44,703 bases of DNA, from IMG/VR virus record IMGVR_UViG_3300015189_000007, positions 1-44,703 of that record; one strand, written 5' to 3'. Under the pieces are notes generated by a model that ran no database searches, was not told the DNA's origin, and saw nothing but the letters and a program-made list of their open reading frames with translations. Of this stretch, positions 6,600 through 14,180 are shown one piece after another; within the stretch, counting starts at the first letter, position 1; each line of letters begins with the position of its first letter. Made by a program: the position numbers and the translations under genes. The DNA is from a virus.

Positions 6600-7336
6600 C
6601 AAAGATCTACGTCGCGAAGTACGTCCCGGATCCGGCTCGTTGGGAACCACGGAACATCGGGGTGGTCGTTGCGGGCAAGGACCGGACCGTGGCTCGGTTC
6701 ATCGGCGAGAAGGCCGCGGGCGGCATCGATGGACACCGTGTGCGCCATGACGTCGGTGCACCGGCGCAGATCTACCGGGAGTGGGTCGAGTACTGGCAGC
6801 GCATGATCTCCGAGGGCGCTGACTTGGCCAACCTCGCCACGCGCGAAGGGGCGGACTTCATGCTGGTCGAAGCGGGCGACGTCTGGCTGGAGCGAGGCCG
6901 TTCACTCAAGGACCAGCTGGCCGACTACTTCAGTCGCCTCGTGCAGCCGGACGCCGAGCCCGGCGAAGCGGAACTACGCCGGCAGGTCGAGGAAGTCCTA
7001 GCGGTGTCCGACTTCGGGCCGGAGGTCCAGCTCAAGCGCGACGTCGTCGTGCCTGGCAAGAACGTGAAGGGCAAGGAGCCGGTCAAGTTCGCGTATGGGT
7101 TCCAGAACGGTCATCTGATCGTCGGGCACCGGGTGGCGCTCGGCATCGAGACGCTCGTGCATGACGCCCTCTACCGCTACATCGCCGTCGGCGATCAAGT
7201 ACCCAAGGTGACGTTCGTGCAGGCAACGCCTGGCGACTCGAAGGCCCACCTCGCAACTCTGCGCGAGTACTCGACGGTGATCGACGTGAGCAGCCCCGAC
7301 GCCGCGGGAGACCTTCAGGCAGCGATTGGGCGTTGA
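6596..7336 (+). CDS. DUF3037-family protein, partner of HipA-like kinase
   Basis: 246 residues. The N-terminus MTKIYVAKYVPDPARWEPRNIGVVV matches the DUF3037 signature (RYVPDPxRxExxNIGVV). A mostly alpha-helical middle (about 90-140) and a C-terminal alpha/beta part follow; the ending is a short region around SSPDAAGDLQAAIGR. The ATG at 6596 overlaps the HipA-like stop, giving strict translational coupling and probably 1:1 synthesis. The biochemical role of DUF3037 is unknown; the pairing suggests antidote, substrate or regulator of the kinase. Confidence 0.8.
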   Translation: MTKIYVAKYVPDPARWEPRNIGVVVAGKDRTVARFIGEKAAGGIDGHRVRHDVGAPAQIYREWVEYWQRMISEGADLANLATREGADFMLVEAGDVWLERGRSLKDQLADYFSRLVQPDAEPGEAELRRQVEEVLAVSDFGPEVQLKRDVVVPGKNVKGKEPVKFAYGFQNGHLIVGHRVALGIETLVHDALYRYIAVGDQVPKVTFVQATPGDSKAHLATLREYSTVIDVSSPDAAGDLQAAIGR

Positions 7337-7383
7337 CGGGCCGTGCCTACCGCGCTGCGGGGTCAACCATAGAAGGGGATGGG

Positions 7384-7860
7384 ATGAGGCGACTGCTAGT
7401 CCTCGCGTTGCTCGTGGTCGGCTGCGGGGGAACGCCGGCCGCGGCAACCTCCACGCCACTCGTGACCTCTGCTCCAGCCGCAACTCCTGAGGTCGTGGAG
7501 CCGGACCTCGCGGGCCTTGGCGTCATCACCTTCGGGACCAGTTTCGATAGGGAGACGCTCCTCATCGACAAGCCCGCCAGTCGCTTCGGTCGCGGCCGGG
7601 ACGAGATCGCGTGGAGCGCGCAGTTCGTCGAGGCGGCTGGCGCGACGACGATCACCCTGATCCTGGCGCGCGTCTCGAAGGGCGGCGCGGAAGAGGTCGT
7701 CGTGACGACCGACGTCGACATCGCCAACCCGGACTTCTCTCTGCTCGCAAACTCGGCCGACCTGGCTGGCATCGCCGATAACAAGGCCGGGACGTACGTG
7801 TTGCGCTACCTCCGTGAGGCCACCGTCCTGGCCGAGGGCGAGTTCACGTTGCTCAAGTGA
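7384..7860 (+). CDS. Small secreted lipoprotein
   Basis: MRRLLVLALLVVGCGG is a lipoprotein signal with lipobox LVVGC (C14 after cleavage), followed by a Thr/Ala/Pro linker and one beta-rich domain of about 110 residues (VITFGTSFDRETLLIDKPAS to LAEGEFTLLK). The start at 7384 is set by the strong ribosome site GAAGGGG 5 nt upstream and by the signal peptide; an upstream frame start at 7333 would destroy it. Genes of this type in phage cargo regions often alter the cell surface or block superinfection (inference). The beta domain recalls small secreted proteins of Chloroflexota, a memory-based hint. Confidence 0.75.
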   Translation: MRRLLVLALLVVGCGGTPAAATSTPLVTSAPAATPEVVEPDLAGLGVITFGTSFDRETLLIDKPASRFGRGRDEIAWSAQFVEAAGATTITLILARVSKGGAEEVVVTTDVDIANPDFSLLANSADLAGIADNKAGTYVLRYLREATVLAEGEFTLLK

Positions 7861-8033
7861 TGGAGCGGGAACGCGAGCCAGCGCCACGGCCGACCCGCCA
7901 GTTGCCCGCATCCACCACGCGCGCCGATCGTCAACGGATGCTCGACGAACACCCGCTGCTCAAGGCGGCCGCCGAGGCCTGGGACCGGCGTGGTGAGCCC
8001 GCGGACGTTCCGCGAGGAACGTCCGTGCCGTGA
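7860..8033 (+). CDS. Small charged hypothetical protein, 57 residues
   Basis: MEREREPAPRPTRQ leads to a helical segment DRQRMLDEHPLLKAAAEAWDRRG. Its ATG overlaps the lipoprotein stop (TGATG) and its TGA overlaps the GTG of the following glycosyltransferase gene, so it is a coupled member of the operon. The last codons are formed by a parS-like palindrome. No family recognised. Confidence 0.6.
   Translation: MEREREPAPRPTRQLPASTTRADRQRMLDEHPLLKAAAEAWDRRGEPADVPRGTSVP
8007..8020. repeat. parS-like palindrome, site 1
   Basis: The sequence reads GTTCCGCGAGGAAC, the exact reverse complement of the site at 33976. The inverted repeat extends to 9-bp arms (GGACGTTCC at 8003-8011 and GGAACGTCC at 8016-8024). 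See the ParB-like gene at 41649-43052 for the likely binding protein. Confidence 0.6.
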
Positions 8034-8851
8034 GCGCCCCGGTCGCCGGCCGTCAGGCTGTCACGACGCTGCGGCCGAGCGGAGCCGGGGCAGGGGAGAG
8101 GCTACTCGCGGCCGCTCACCAGCCGCTTATCGCCTGGGCTGTGGTCGCGGCGATCGTGGTCGTCGTGGCCTACGAGCTCGTCGCAGGGATCCTGACGACG
8201 ATCTACGCGCCGGTCTGGGTCGGGCACGACTACCGGCTCTACATCGACGCGGCGCGGGAGTGGCTGGCGAGCGGGACGTTCTACGCGCCCGCGCAGCTCG
8301 CGGGCCCATACCAGGTCGTCGACTCTGAGGTCCTCTACCCGCCCGTCGCGCTGGTCCTTTTCGTCCCGTTCACCATCCTGCCAGCTGCCCTCTGGTGGGC
8401 CATCCCGCTCGGCATCACGCTGGCCGTCATCGCCTCGCACCGCCCCGGTCCGTGGCGCGTCGCTGCGATGCTCGCCTTGCTGGCGCTGCCGCTCGAGGCC
8501 GGGACGTCGTACTCGCTGTCCTCGATCGTCAACGGAAACCCGGTTGTCTGGGTTGTGCTGTTCGTGGCCCTGGCGACGCGCTGGCCAGTGTTCGCGCCGT
8601 TCGCCGCGGTGAAATTCACGCTGTTGCCGTTCGCCTTCGTCGGGGTTGGTTCGCGGGCCTGGCTTCTCGGCTTGGCGCTCCTGGCATTGCTGTCCCTCCC
8701 GTTCGGGGCAATGTGGATCGACTACTTCATGGCTCTGGGCAACGCGACGTCCGAAGGACCTCCGATCCTGTACTCGCTGCGCCAGATCCCGCTTGTCGCT
8801 GTGCCGTTGCTGGCGGCGGCTACCTGGTCGTGGGGGAACCGGCCATGGTGA
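8030..8851 (+). CDS. GT87-like membrane glycosyltransferase, copy 1
   Basis: 273 residues with about seven hydrophobic segments. An N-terminal span (AVVAAIVVVVAYELV) is followed by an extracytoplasmic stretch VGHDYRLYIDAAREWLASGTFY and then EVLYPPVALVLFVPF, the hallmark of the polyprenol-sugar mannosyltransferase-like family (DUF2029/GT87). GT87 enzymes usually have about 400 residues, so this is a short version. A GTG start overlaps the preceding stop. Paralogous to the next gene. Likely role: changing a cell-surface glycan in the lysogen, which could alter phage adsorption (inference). Confidence 0.7.
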   Translation: MSAPVAGRQAVTTLRPSGAGAGERLLAAAHQPLIAWAVVAAIVVVVAYELVAGILTTIYAPVWVGHDYRLYIDAAREWLASGTFYAPAQLAGPYQVVDSEVLYPPVALVLFVPFTILPAALWWAIPLGITLAVIASHRPGPWRVAAMLALLALPLEAGTSYSLSSIVNGNPVVWVVLFVALATRWPVFAPFAAVKFTLLPFAFVGVGSRAWLLGLALLALLSLPFGAMWIDYFMALGNATSEGPPILYSLRQIPLVAVPLLAAATWSWGNRPW

Positions 8852-9627
8852 GCACCGGCCGGATGACCCGGTGGGGCGACGGGTCGCCCTTGTGGAGGAG
8901 GCTCAGTGCGCCGCTCGCCCTCGGCGTGATCTTGCTCGCACTGGTCATCTTCGCGTTCTTCCTCTGGACCCAGGCGACCGACCCGCGCTACGCGAGCCTC
9001 TGGGGCGTCGATCGCGGCATCTATCGAGAGGCGGGTCTGCGGGTCCTGTCGGGCGGGTCGTGGTTCTACCCGGAGCAGGTGACCGGCCAGCCGTACGAGG
9101 TCATCGTCGGGCACGTGATGTACCCGCCGGTCGCGATGCTCTGGCTCGTGCCCGCGGCGTTGCTGCCGGACGTGCTGTGGTGGGCCATTCCGCTGGCCGT
9201 CATCGCCGCCATCGTCATCCGCCACCGACCCTCCCCGTGGGGCTGGGCCGCGATCGCAGCGTGCCTGGCCTACCCTCCGACGTCGCAGATGCTGGTATCG
9301 GGCAACCCCGGCCTGTGGATTGCTGCGGCCTGCGCGATCGGCACCGTCTGGCGGCCGGCCTTCGCGCTCGTGCTCGCCAAGCCCAGCCTGTTCCCGCTCG
9401 CGCTCCTGGGTGTCCGCGACCGCGGCTGGTGGGTCATCACCGCGGCTGGCCTCGCCGTGTCGCTGGTCATGCTCCCGCTGACGCTCCAATGGTTCGACGT
9501 GATGCTGAACGCCCGCGGCTTCTTCTCGGGACCGCTGTACGCCTTCCGTGATCTCGGCTGGATGCTGCTGCCGCTCATCGCGTGGGTCTGTCGGCGGGGT
9601 GGGCGGGATGACGTATCTGTGAAGTGA
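8845..9627 (+). CDS. GT87-like membrane glycosyltransferase, copy 2
   Basis: 260 residues. Alignable with copy 1 through most of its length: GIYREAGLRVLSGGSWFYPEQ, HVMYPPVAMLWLVPAALLP, VLWWAIPLAVIA and RHRPSPW all have counterparts there. It overlaps copy 1 by 7 nt (ATGGTGA), so the pair is coupled and arose by tandem duplication. The conserved acidic residue near the start of the first loop is D in both (GVDRGIY, GHDYRLY). Both copies are short for the family, so they may work as a pair or have lost the C-terminal region. Confidence 0.7.
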   Translation: MVSTGRMTRWGDGSPLWRRLSAPLALGVILLALVIFAFFLWTQATDPRYASLWGVDRGIYREAGLRVLSGGSWFYPEQVTGQPYEVIVGHVMYPPVAMLWLVPAALLPDVLWWAIPLAVIAAIVIRHRPSPWGWAAIAACLAYPPTSQMLVSGNPGLWIAAACAIGTVWRPAFALVLAKPSLFPLALLGVRDRGWWVITAAGLAVSLVMLPLTLQWFDVMLNARGFFSGPLYAFRDLGWMLLPLIAWVCRRGGRDDVSVK

Positions 9628-9747
9628 GCAGCCCGCTCCGGGCAATCCTGCCGCCGGCTGCTGCCGCCCGACTGGGGCTGGAAGGAATGGCTCGCCCTAC
9701 TGGCGCTGTGTGCGTTCCTCGCCGTAGGGAGCTTCCTCCCGGCCTAG
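9628..9747 (+). pseudogene. Membrane-span coding remnant or frameshifted small gene
   Basis: In the frame ending at TAG 9745-9747 the DNA encodes LLPPDWGWKEWLALLALCAFLAVGSF, a clear membrane span, but no ATG, GTG or TTG starts it after the stop at 9625-9627. A coupled GTG at 9624 opens another frame (SSPLRAILPPAAAA) that would join it by one frameshift. Either a base error or decay explains this. The stop shares CTAG with the tail fibre stop on the other strand, and a short hairpin GCCCG/CGGGC lies at 9631-9643. Confidence 0.4.
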
Positions 9748-11447
9748 ACCGTGTGGACCCAGTCGACGAACAGGCGGCCGCGGTATGACTGCGCCGGGTT
9801 GTAGACGACGCCTACGGACTTGTGCGCGACCGTGATCGCGGTCGTGTGCGTAGCGGACGCGGCCACCCACGCCTGGCCGTCGATGCTGATATAGCCCGTG
9901 AACACATTGCCGACCCGAACGATCCGTAAGGCGTAAGGGCCGTTCCGGAGCAGATTGTGACCAAATCCTGTGAACGTGCCCGCGGCCGAGCCGCCGTAGG
10001 TCCAGCTTGTATAGCCGCCCACGTAGGCGTTGCCGTCGTTGTAGACGATGATCCCGGAGCCCGTGCCGCTCGTGTTCACCAGCGCGATCCCGAACATCGG
10101 CTCGATGCCCGTGAGCAGGCCGCCGTCCGGGACGATGCCGCCGACGATCCACTCTTGGTCGACGTTGGTGGCGGCGCGATAGAGGCGACCGTTCTTGGCC
10201 TGGAACCCCATCGACAGGTGGGAGCCGTCGAGCGCCTGCGTGTAGCAGTCCGTCGTCGCGAACGCGCCCTGACTGGAGTGAGCCGACCACGCCCCGTCGA
10301 GGGACGCCCCGGCGAAATCATCGAGCGGCGTAGCGGGCTTGAGGCCACCGTACTTGATGGTGGACCCGCCGCCACCGGTGGCCGTCGTCTCGACCCAGAC
10401 CGCCGCCGTCGTCGTCGCGTCGAGGCAGACGTATTCCTTGTCCGCAGTCGTGTCCAGCCAGCGCGAGCCGATGCTGTAGCCGTCGCCCGAATCGTCGTTG
10501 ACGGTCGGCGCCACGGCCGCCCCGTCGTTGTTCATGCGCTTCACTGCCGTATTCGCACCGGACCCGACGACCGTATCGCCCACCGCGTCCCAGATGGTAT
10601 CGGTCGCCACGGCGCCCGAGCCGCCCGAAACCGCTACCCATGTCCCCGGTGTCCCCGCCACGGTGCAGATATAGATGCTGCCCGCAGCAGTGATGACGTA
10701 ATCACCCACCGCGAACGTGCCGGTCGTCGGGGCGACCGACGCCGTCCCGCCCACGTAGCGCGTCGCGGTCACGGCGCCAGTGAGCCCGAGCGGGAGGCCG
10801 AGCGGCGAGGTCGGCATCGCGTGTTTGTGGTCGCGCCGAGCGGTGACGGCCGCCGTCCCGGCCGCTGCGGCATCGCCAAAGGCTTGCGTGACCGGCACCG
10901 TCGCGTCGAAGGCGATGATCTGGGCATCGGTGGCGAGTGCCGTTGCCGCCACGCCCGCCGCGGCCGTAGTACTGAGCACGACAGCCGGAGTGCCGGTCGT
11001 GGCGAGTCCGTCCGCCCCTGCTGCCCCCGTCGCGCCGGCTGCCCCTGCTGCCCCCGTCGCACCCGTCGCGCCCGTCGCACCGACGCTCAGCAACTGGCCC
11101 TGGTCGTTGTAGACCCTCCAGCCGTCGTCAGCGTAGACCGCGAAACCGCCGGCGAGGAGCGTGATGGCAGGCAGGATCGCATTGGCAGCCGCCGTGCCCT
11201 TGACGTTGAGACGGGCCGTCACGGGAGACGCCGTGCCATTGACCAGGTGGATGGCCTTGACGATCGCCTCGGTACTCGCGGGGACCGTGTAGAGCGTCCC
11301 GACCGCCGACGGAAGCTGGCCCTGCGCCAGCACCTTGAACGCGTCGGCACCCGCGGCTACCTCGTCGCCGAAGATGGTGTAGGTGATGGCGGTCGCCGAC
11401 CCGGCGACTCCTGTGATCGTGTCGGTCGCGGCGAGAGTCAGGGACAT
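9744..11447 (-). CDS. Tail fibre / receptor-binding protein with collagen-like repeat
   Basis: 567 residues. An N-terminal beta domain (1-120) is followed by a collagen-like run of Gly-x-x triplets (GATGATGATGAAGAAG, about 123-147), then a DHKHAMP motif (206-212) like the metal-binding HxH of trimeric tail fibres. A repeat-like middle (220-380) leads to a lectin-like jelly-roll C-terminal domain (DDFAGASLDGAWSAHSSQG to RLFVDWVHTV). This is the last gene of the late operon. It probably binds the host receptor. The gene starts one base after the stop of the tail-tip protein. Confidence 0.8.
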   Translation of the reverse strand: MSLTLAATDTITGVAGSATAITYTIFGDEVAAGADAFKVLAQGQLPSAVGTLYTVPASTEAIVKAIHLVNGTASPVTARLNVKGTAAANAILPAITLLAGGFAVYADDGWRVYNDQGQLLSVGATGATGATGAAGAAGATGAAGADGLATTGTPAVVLSTTAAAGVAATALATDAQIIAFDATVPVTQAFGDAAAAGTAAVTARRDHKHAMPTSPLGLPLGLTGAVTATRYVGGTASVAPTTGTFAVGDYVITAAGSIYICTVAGTPGTWVAVSGGSGAVATDTIWDAVGDTVVGSGANTAVKRMNNDGAAVAPTVNDDSGDGYSIGSRWLDTTADKEYVCLDATTTAAVWVETTATGGGGSTIKYGGLKPATPLDDFAGASLDGAWSAHSSQGAFATTDCYTQALDGSHLSMGFQAKNGRLYRAATNVDQEWIVGGIVPDGGLLTGIEPMFGIALVNTSGTGSGIIVYNDGNAYVGGYTSWTYGGSAAGTFTGFGHNLLRNGPYALRIVRVGNVFTGYISIDGQAWVAASATHTTAITVAHKSVGVVYNPAQSYRGRLFVDWVHTV

Positions 11448-11448
11448 G

Positions 11449-13731
11449 TCAGCCTCCGAAGAACGTGAATGTGCGGGTCCCGAGCTCAGGAAGCTCGCCG
11501 GTCGGCACGTGGCCGTCCTCGTCGAGGGAGGCGTAGCCCGCGGGCTGGCCCTTCTCGGCGACGAGCTGGTACTGGTCCGACGTCGGCGCGGCGCCGCCAC
11601 CGCCGCTCCCGCCACCACCGATCCCCACCGCCGTCCCGCCGCCGCCGTAGTTCGTGACGATCGACAGGCGCTCGCGCTGGCCGAGCGACGATCCGGCCTC
11701 GACCGTCCCGAGCAGGTTCCCGGCGTCGTCGTGGGCGATGGTGATCGCGGCGACGCGCTCGGTCGCGTTGTCGAAGTCCTGCTCGCCAGTGCCCGTGTGG
11801 GCGGTCACGTCGTCGCCGAGCCAGAACTTGCCGTTGACGGTCCCCTCGGGACCCGGCAGGTAGCGGCCGGTCGCCTCGTTGTCGCCGAAGGCCACCTTCA
11901 TGCCGATCGAATCGGCGCGGACCAGGCGGCCCTCAAGGTCGGCCAGGCCCAGCGCCTCGAGCACCGCCGGGTCGTTCGAGTTGCCGGACAGACTGATCTC
12001 GCGCGGGATCCGCGGCGGGACGGCGACCGGCAGCTCGACCTCGGCGTACACGTTCTCCGTGCCGGCGATCTCGGCCCACGTCGCCTCGGGCGCGTCGGTC
12101 ACCTCGCGCTTGAGCTCGTCGGCGATGTTGACGCCCTTGACGAAGCGCACGATGCCGGCGCCGAAGCCGACGCCGGTCAGGTCCCGCCCGAGATGGTTCG
12201 CGGCATGGCACACGAGATCCGGTGTCATCCACACGTCGATGACACCCGTGGAGATGAGCTTGCTGATCGTCTCGAGGTAGGTCTCGCCGACCGACACCTT
12301 CATGCCCCGCAGGGCGTCCGTCGTGGCCCATGGATCACCGTTGGAATCGAGCGTCGACGTGAAGTCGACGGTGAGGGCGGGCATCGGGTGGATGGGCCGG
12401 TCGGCCGCGACCACCTCGTCGTACAGGTAGCGCAGGATCTGGCCCGGCTTGTTCCCGTCGCCGATGCTGCCGAGGTCGATCTCCGAGCCGAGCGTCCGGA
12501 CCCGGAGGTGCTCCGTGACGCCCGACTGGTTCGGGTGGATGTAGTAGCCGGTGAAGTCGGGCGCGGCCGGGTCCTCGGTCGTCGTCAGGTGGACGAGGAA
12601 GCGCTTGCTGTCCGAGCCGTCCGGGTTGGCGCCCGGCCAGACGTACGTCTGGCGTGAGTCGAAATAGGCCGAGAAACCGCCCGCCGTCGTGAAGTTGACG
12701 TAGCCCGTGATGACCCCGCCCGCGATCGTGTAGCGCCGGTAGGTGCCGGCCTGCACGATGACCGCGCCCTTGGTCCCGGCGGGCGGTGTGGCCATCGTGG
12801 CCGGCCACCAGGGCAGCACGAACTCGCCCGAGTGCCAGACGGCGCGATCCCAGTAGGACATCAGGCCGCGGCCGCGGAAGGTGATGTTCTCGCCGCCGCG
12901 GAGGTCGGACGCGATCAGCTTGAAGTCGCCCGCCTCCATGAACCAGGCGAACAGCGGACCCGGGTCGATCTGCGGGTAGGTGACCGTGACGAGGTTGCCC
13001 TTGCGGATGTTGGCCGCGGTCGCCTCGGCGCTGTAGCGGTTGATCGTGAACTGGCCCGAGCCCGTGGCATTCAACTCGGTCCGGATGCTCTGGTCGGAAG
13101 CTTCGGTCAGGGTCGCGATCGCCGCGCCGGTCAGGCCATCCGCCGGGCGGACCTCGATGACGACGGGCGGCTCGGCGGCCGTGACCGGTTCGACGTCGCT
13201 GTACAGCCGCGCGATGAGCATGGTCGGGTTGCCGCCCACCCAGCTCCCGGGCGAGTTGCCGTTGAGGACGGTCGCCGTGAGGACGTTCCAGCCGACGACG
13301 AACGGTGCAACGTCGATCGCCGACCCGCCGAGACCCGTGATCGCCGATCCGTTGAGTTTGAGCGTCGCGCCGTTGTCGGCGTTGACGATCAGGTCTGCGA
13401 CTGTCGGCAGGCTCGGGAGGAAGAACGACATCCGGGCGAGCCAGATGAGGTCGCGGACGTAATTGTCGAACAGAGACGTGCCGGGCAGGATGTCGATCGG
13501 GGCGATGTATCGCGAGGGAGCCGCGGGGGAGCCATTGGTGTCGCCGTAGGAGAGGCCCGCGAAGACCGGCGGCCCGTCCGTGACGTCGAGCGGCGTCTCC
13601 CAGCCACCGTCGTCGAACGCGGGCAGGTCCCAGTCGGTCGGCGTCCCGCCGATGGTTCCTGCGAGGTTCTCGACGGGCCAAACCTTGGCCGATGCGGGGC
13701 TGGTGTGGGCGTTGATGAACGGGGCGACCAT
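11449..13731 (-). CDS. Tail-tip / baseplate hub minor tail protein
   Basis: 760 residues. The N-terminal 190 residues are a beta-rich, carbohydrate-binding-like domain (DNYVRDLIWLARMSFFLPS, NADNGATLKLNGSAITG). The central part (about 195-620) resembles the siphovirus hub protein of the Gp37-like type (SGQFTINRYSAEATAANIRKGNLV, LETISKLISTGVIDVWMTPDL). The C-terminal end has a Gly-rich hinge and the fibre-anchor motif GYASLDEDGHVPTGELPE, which recurs in fibre-associated proteins. Located between the distal tail protein and the fibre gene, as expected for the hub. Confidence 0.8.
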   Translation of the reverse strand: MVAPFINAHTSPASAKVWPVENLAGTIGGTPTDWDLPAFDDGGWETPLDVTDGPPVFAGLSYGDTNGSPAAPSRYIAPIDILPGTSLFDNYVRDLIWLARMSFFLPSLPTVADLIVNADNGATLKLNGSAITGLGGSAIDVAPFVVGWNVLTATVLNGNSPGSWVGGNPTMLIARLYSDVEPVTAAEPPVVIEVRPADGLTGAAIATLTEASDQSIRTELNATGSGQFTINRYSAEATAANIRKGNLVTVTYPQIDPGPLFAWFMEAGDFKLIASDLRGGENITFRGRGLMSYWDRAVWHSGEFVLPWWPATMATPPAGTKGAVIVQAGTYRRYTIAGGVITGYVNFTTAGGFSAYFDSRQTYVWPGANPDGSDSKRFLVHLTTTEDPAAPDFTGYYIHPNQSGVTEHLRVRTLGSEIDLGSIGDGNKPGQILRYLYDEVVAADRPIHPMPALTVDFTSTLDSNGDPWATTDALRGMKVSVGETYLETISKLISTGVIDVWMTPDLVCHAANHLGRDLTGVGFGAGIVRFVKGVNIADELKREVTDAPEATWAEIAGTENVYAEVELPVAVPPRIPREISLSGNSNDPAVLEALGLADLEGRLVRADSIGMKVAFGDNEATGRYLPGPEGTVNGKFWLGDDVTAHTGTGEQDFDNATERVAAITIAHDDAGNLLGTVEAGSSLGQRERLSIVTNYGGGGTAVGIGGGGSGGGGAAPTSDQYQLVAEKGQPAGYASLDEDGHVPTGELPELGTRTFTFFGG

Positions 13732-14180
13732 CAGGTGATCACCCAGTCGTCGTAGCCTTCGAGCTCGATCGACACCTCGGCGAACACCCCCTGGACGATC
13801 TCCTTCCAGATGAGGTTCATCGGCCGGGCGCTGATCGTGGCCGTCGAGCCCGGCAGGCTCACGACCAGGTCAGCCCGAGCCCGCTTCGTGGCGAACAGCG
13901 TCCGCACCGCCTGGCGGTTGACCTCGTAGCTGGCCAGCTGGGCTTCGAGTGTCACGTCGGCGGCGTCGGGCCCCACGACGCCCTCGAGCAGGATCATCAG
14001 CGTGTCGTTCTCGCGATTGGCCTCGATCCGCCCAGCGAGGCCCGGGACGGTCACGTCGCGGCCGCGGACCGTCGGCGATTCGAGCAGGCCCCGGATGATC
14101 TCGAGGAAGATGCCGAGGTCGGCGTGCTGGACGTCGGTCCCGGCGTAGACCGTCGGGTACGTTGCGAGCGGACTCGTCAT
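13731..14180 (-). CDS. Minor tail protein, possible distal-tail (Dit) analogue
   Basis: 149 residues, beta-rich: RGRDVTVPGLAGRIEANRENDTLMILLEGVVG is typical of a tail-ring protein that begins with a plane of strands. It lies between the tape measure and the hub, the normal place of Dit. It is shorter than classical Dit proteins. Start and stop overlap both neighbours. Confidence 0.6.
   Translation of the reverse strand: MTSPLATYPTVYAGTDVQHADLGIFLEIIRGLLESPTVRGRDVTVPGLAGRIEANRENDTLMILLEGVVGPDAADVTLEAQLASYEVNRQAVRTLFATKRARADLVVSLPGSTATISARPMNLIWKEIVQGVFAEVSIELEGYDDWVIT

Noticed and set aside
10985-11090. A CRISPR-like or short tandem DNA repeat
   Set aside because: The repeats encode Gly-x-x collagen-like triplets within the tail fibre gene and have no spacer structure.
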